From the NCBI GenBank assembly GCA_903970315.1, contig CAJCIJ010000274.1:1-8874 (forward strand): a DNA stretch of 8,874 nt. Direction: 5' to 3'. Positions 7,524-8,874 of the stretch are shown here, piece by piece (positions within the stretch are counted from its first letter, which is position 1; every line of letters starts with the position of its first letter). Made by a program: the position numbers and the translations under genes. A model generated the notes under the pieces. It was given only the letters and a program-made list of their open reading frames with translations. It had not been told where the DNA came from and did not search any database. Origin of the DNA: Actinomycetota bacterium (GTDB lineage Bacteria > Actinomycetota > Thermoleophilia > Solirubrobacterales > Solirubrobacteraceae).

Positions 7524-8684
7524 CTACGCCGAAAGTGGCGCGCCCAGCACAGCCACGACTGTCCCAATGGCACCGGCGGCGACCAGCGTTGGCACCACGG
7601 AACGCCCGAAGAGCAGAACAGCGCACGCAGCGGCCGCCAAGATGCCGTACTGCCAGTCCTGGCTCAGCGCCCCGGCCAGCGGGATGGCGGAGCCCACGAT
7701 CGCACCGGCCGCCGCCGGTGCAGCGCCGGCCAAAAACGCGCCCACGCGCCGGTTGCGCAGCAACCGCTCAAAGCGCGCTGCGCCGATGAGGATGAACGCA
7801 AAGGACGGCAGGAATGCCACCGCTGACGCAAGCAGACCCCCCGGGATGCCCGCCGCCGCGTAGCCGACAACGGCCACCGTCTGCACCACCGGCCCCGGAG
7901 TCACCTGGCCGAGCGCCACTGCGCTGAGAAACTGCGCGTGCGTCATCCAGTGGTAGGTGCTGACCGCGTCGGACTGCATCAGCGGGATGATCACGAAGCC
8001 CCCTCCGAACGCCAGGGCGCCGACCTTCAGCGCGGTCCACACCAGGTCGCCGGTTCCCCCGGGCGCCACCACGACGCCCAGAAGGGGCCACACATGCACG
8101 CCGATGGCCCGTGGCGCCATCGTCTCCCAGACCAGCTCCACCGCGGCTGCGCCCAGCAGCACGAGCACCAGCCAGGGCCCGGCAGTGGCCGCCCCGAGGC
8201 CGCCGGCAAGGGCGTAGAGCGCTATGCGCGGACGCCGGCTGGCGCCTGCGCGCCGCCAGATCGGCCGAGCAACCCCCAGACCGGCACTTACGGCCACCGC
8301 AGCGACGGCTGCGCCGGCTCCCATGCCAGCGCCACGCACCCACCGTGGCGGCGATCCCGCCAAAAACAGCACTGACAGGGCCAGAATGGCGACCAGACCG
8401 GGCAGGATGAAGCCCAGCCCGCCGACTACCGCCCCCTTCCTACCGCGCAGGCGCCAAGCGCAGTAGATGGCCAGTTGGGTGGAGGCCGGGCCGGGCAGGA
8501 TGTTGGTCGCCGCGATCGCGCGCTCGAAATCGTCCTCGGTAAGCCACTGGCGTCGCACCACGCACAGATCGCGCAGCAGCGCTATGTGGGCCGGCGGGCC
8601 ACCGAAGCCGATCGTGCCGATACGGCCCCACTGGCGTGCCACCTCGCCAAGCGACGGAGCGCTGTGGGAGTCGGCGGCGGCCAT
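7524..8684 (-). CDS. chrA: ChrA-family chromate ion transporter
   Basis: This 386-residue integral membrane protein belongs to the CHR family, which exports chromate, and perhaps related oxyanions, from the cytoplasm. It shows the long-chain two-half layout. The first CHR domain has FGGPPAHIA (27-35) and LPGPASTQLAI (63-73). The second has FGGGFVIIP (226-234) and QVTPGPVVQT (260-269). Roughly ten hydrophobic segments are spread over the length, with a short basic linker at about 140-154 between the halves. Length is normal for the family. The ATG at 8684 lacks a Shine-Dalgarno site but has a TAGGCT box exactly six bases upstream, suggesting a leaderless transcript. No chrB or chrF regulator is present in the window. 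It is divergent from msrA. Family assignment is firm; real chromate resistance is inferred, since many CHR members are uncharacterised. Confidence 0.93.
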   Translation of the reverse strand: MAAADSHSAPSLGEVARQWGRIGTIGFGGPPAHIALLRDLCVVRRQWLTEDDFERAIAATNILPGPASTQLAIYCAWRLRGRKGAVVGGLGFILPGLVAILALSVLFLAGSPPRWVRGAGMGAGAAVAAVAVSAGLGVARPIWRRAGASRRPRIALYALAGGLGAATAGPWLVLVLLGAAAVELVWETMAPRAIGVHVWPLLGVVVAPGGTGDLVWTALKVGALAFGGGFVIIPLMQSDAVSTYHWMTHAQFLSAVALGQVTPGPVVQTVAVVGYAAAGIPGGLLASAVAFLPSFAFILIGAARFERLLRNRRVGAFLAGAAPAAAGAIVGSAIPLAGALSQDWQYGILAAAACAVLLFGRSVVPTLVAAGAIGTVVAVLGAPLSA

Positions 8685-8749
8685 CGGCGCAGCCTACGTC
8701 GTACGGGCCACGGGGGCTCGCTCTGCGATCTGGCAGCTACGCTGGGGTG
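8685..8749. promoter_or_regulatory. Divergent chrA/msrA promoter region, probably leaderless both ways
   Basis: In this 65-bp gap each gene has a TAnnnT -10 box six bases before its ATG. For chrA it is TAGGCT on the - strand (8691-8696); for msrA it is TACGCT on the + strand (8738-8743). In actinobacteria that spacing places transcription start on the A of the start codon. Neither start has a usable Shine-Dalgarno site. No good -35 hexamer is seen for either, so this remains a positional argument. Confidence 0.45.
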
Positions 8750-8874
8750 ATGCTGTTCTTCGGCCGACAGAAGGCGACCATGATCGATCCTGAGCAGGCA
8801 CTGCCGGGCAGCGACCGGCGCTTGCGCGTGCCCGAGCGCCACGCGGTGCTGGGCACGCCGTTGGAGGGGCCCTT
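8750..8874 (+). CDS. msrA: Peptide-methionine (S)-S-oxide reductase MsrA, N-terminal part
   Basis: An open frame starts at the ATG at 8750 and runs off the window after 41 complete codons. It begins MLFFGRQK and continues MIDPEQALPGSD, RRLRVPERHAVL and GTPLEGP. This matches the N-terminal extension of the MsrA subgroup that has an xxPEKHxVLGTPLxxPFP block just before the GCFWG catalytic motif. MsrA reduces the S-epimer of methionine sulfoxide in proteins and free methionine, using thioredoxin, and repairs oxidative damage in the cytosol. The catalytic Cys lies outside the window, so activity cannot be checked. The start is not preceded by a good ribosome site; a TACGCT box six bases upstream fits a leaderless mRNA. 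An in-frame GTG directly before the ATG would add one residue. The call rests on N-terminal similarity alone. Confidence 0.8.
   Translation, partial: MLFFGRQKATMIDPEQALPGSDRRLRVPERHAVLGTPLEGP

Overview
The window is about two-thirds GC, with densely packed genes and strong GC/GC third-position bias. It reads as chromosomal DNA of a high-GC Actinomycetota. Three things point there: poly-HAMP hybrid kinases and REC-GGDEF-EAL proteins of this type, an MsrA with a characteristic N-terminus, and start sites that look leaderless. A Thermoleophilia-like lineage is possible, but the sequence alone does not settle it. I see no insertion sequence, tRNA, rRNA, CRISPR array or phage gene.

Layout. The left edge holds the C-terminal end of an HSL-type alpha/beta hydrolase on the + strand (1-305). 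It converges on a small DUF427-family protein on the - strand (413-715). Then come two signalling genes on the - strand that form an operon: a soluble poly-HAMP/GAF hybrid histidine kinase (3039-5840) followed by a REC-PAS-GGDEF-EAL c-di-GMP enzyme (901-3039), joined by a TGATG stop/start overlap. Upstream, also on the - strand, are a DEAD-box RNA helicase with a repetitive QRSGGG tail (6036-7301) and a ChrA-family chromate transporter (7524-8684). The right edge, on the + strand, carries the first 41 codons of msrA, divergent from chrA across a 65-bp gap.

How the parts fit. The central operon looks like a cytoplasmic signalling unit. HAMP and GAF inputs would control a kinase with its own receiver, and the co-translated partner would make or degrade c-di-GMP. 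All catalytic motifs of kinase, cyclase and phosphodiesterase are present. However, the second protein's receiver has Thr where the conserved Lys should be, and no Hpt domain is visible to bridge the two receivers. The ChrA/MsrA pair suggests an oxyanion or oxidative-stress theme, but that is inference.

The most unusual non-coding stretch is 7302-7523, upstream of the helicase. It contains a perfect 9-bp inverted repeat flanking a possible -10 box, a perfect 21-bp palindrome, and a third GC-rich dyad. All other gaps are under 200 bp and hold mainly terminator-like hairpins and weak promoter candidates.
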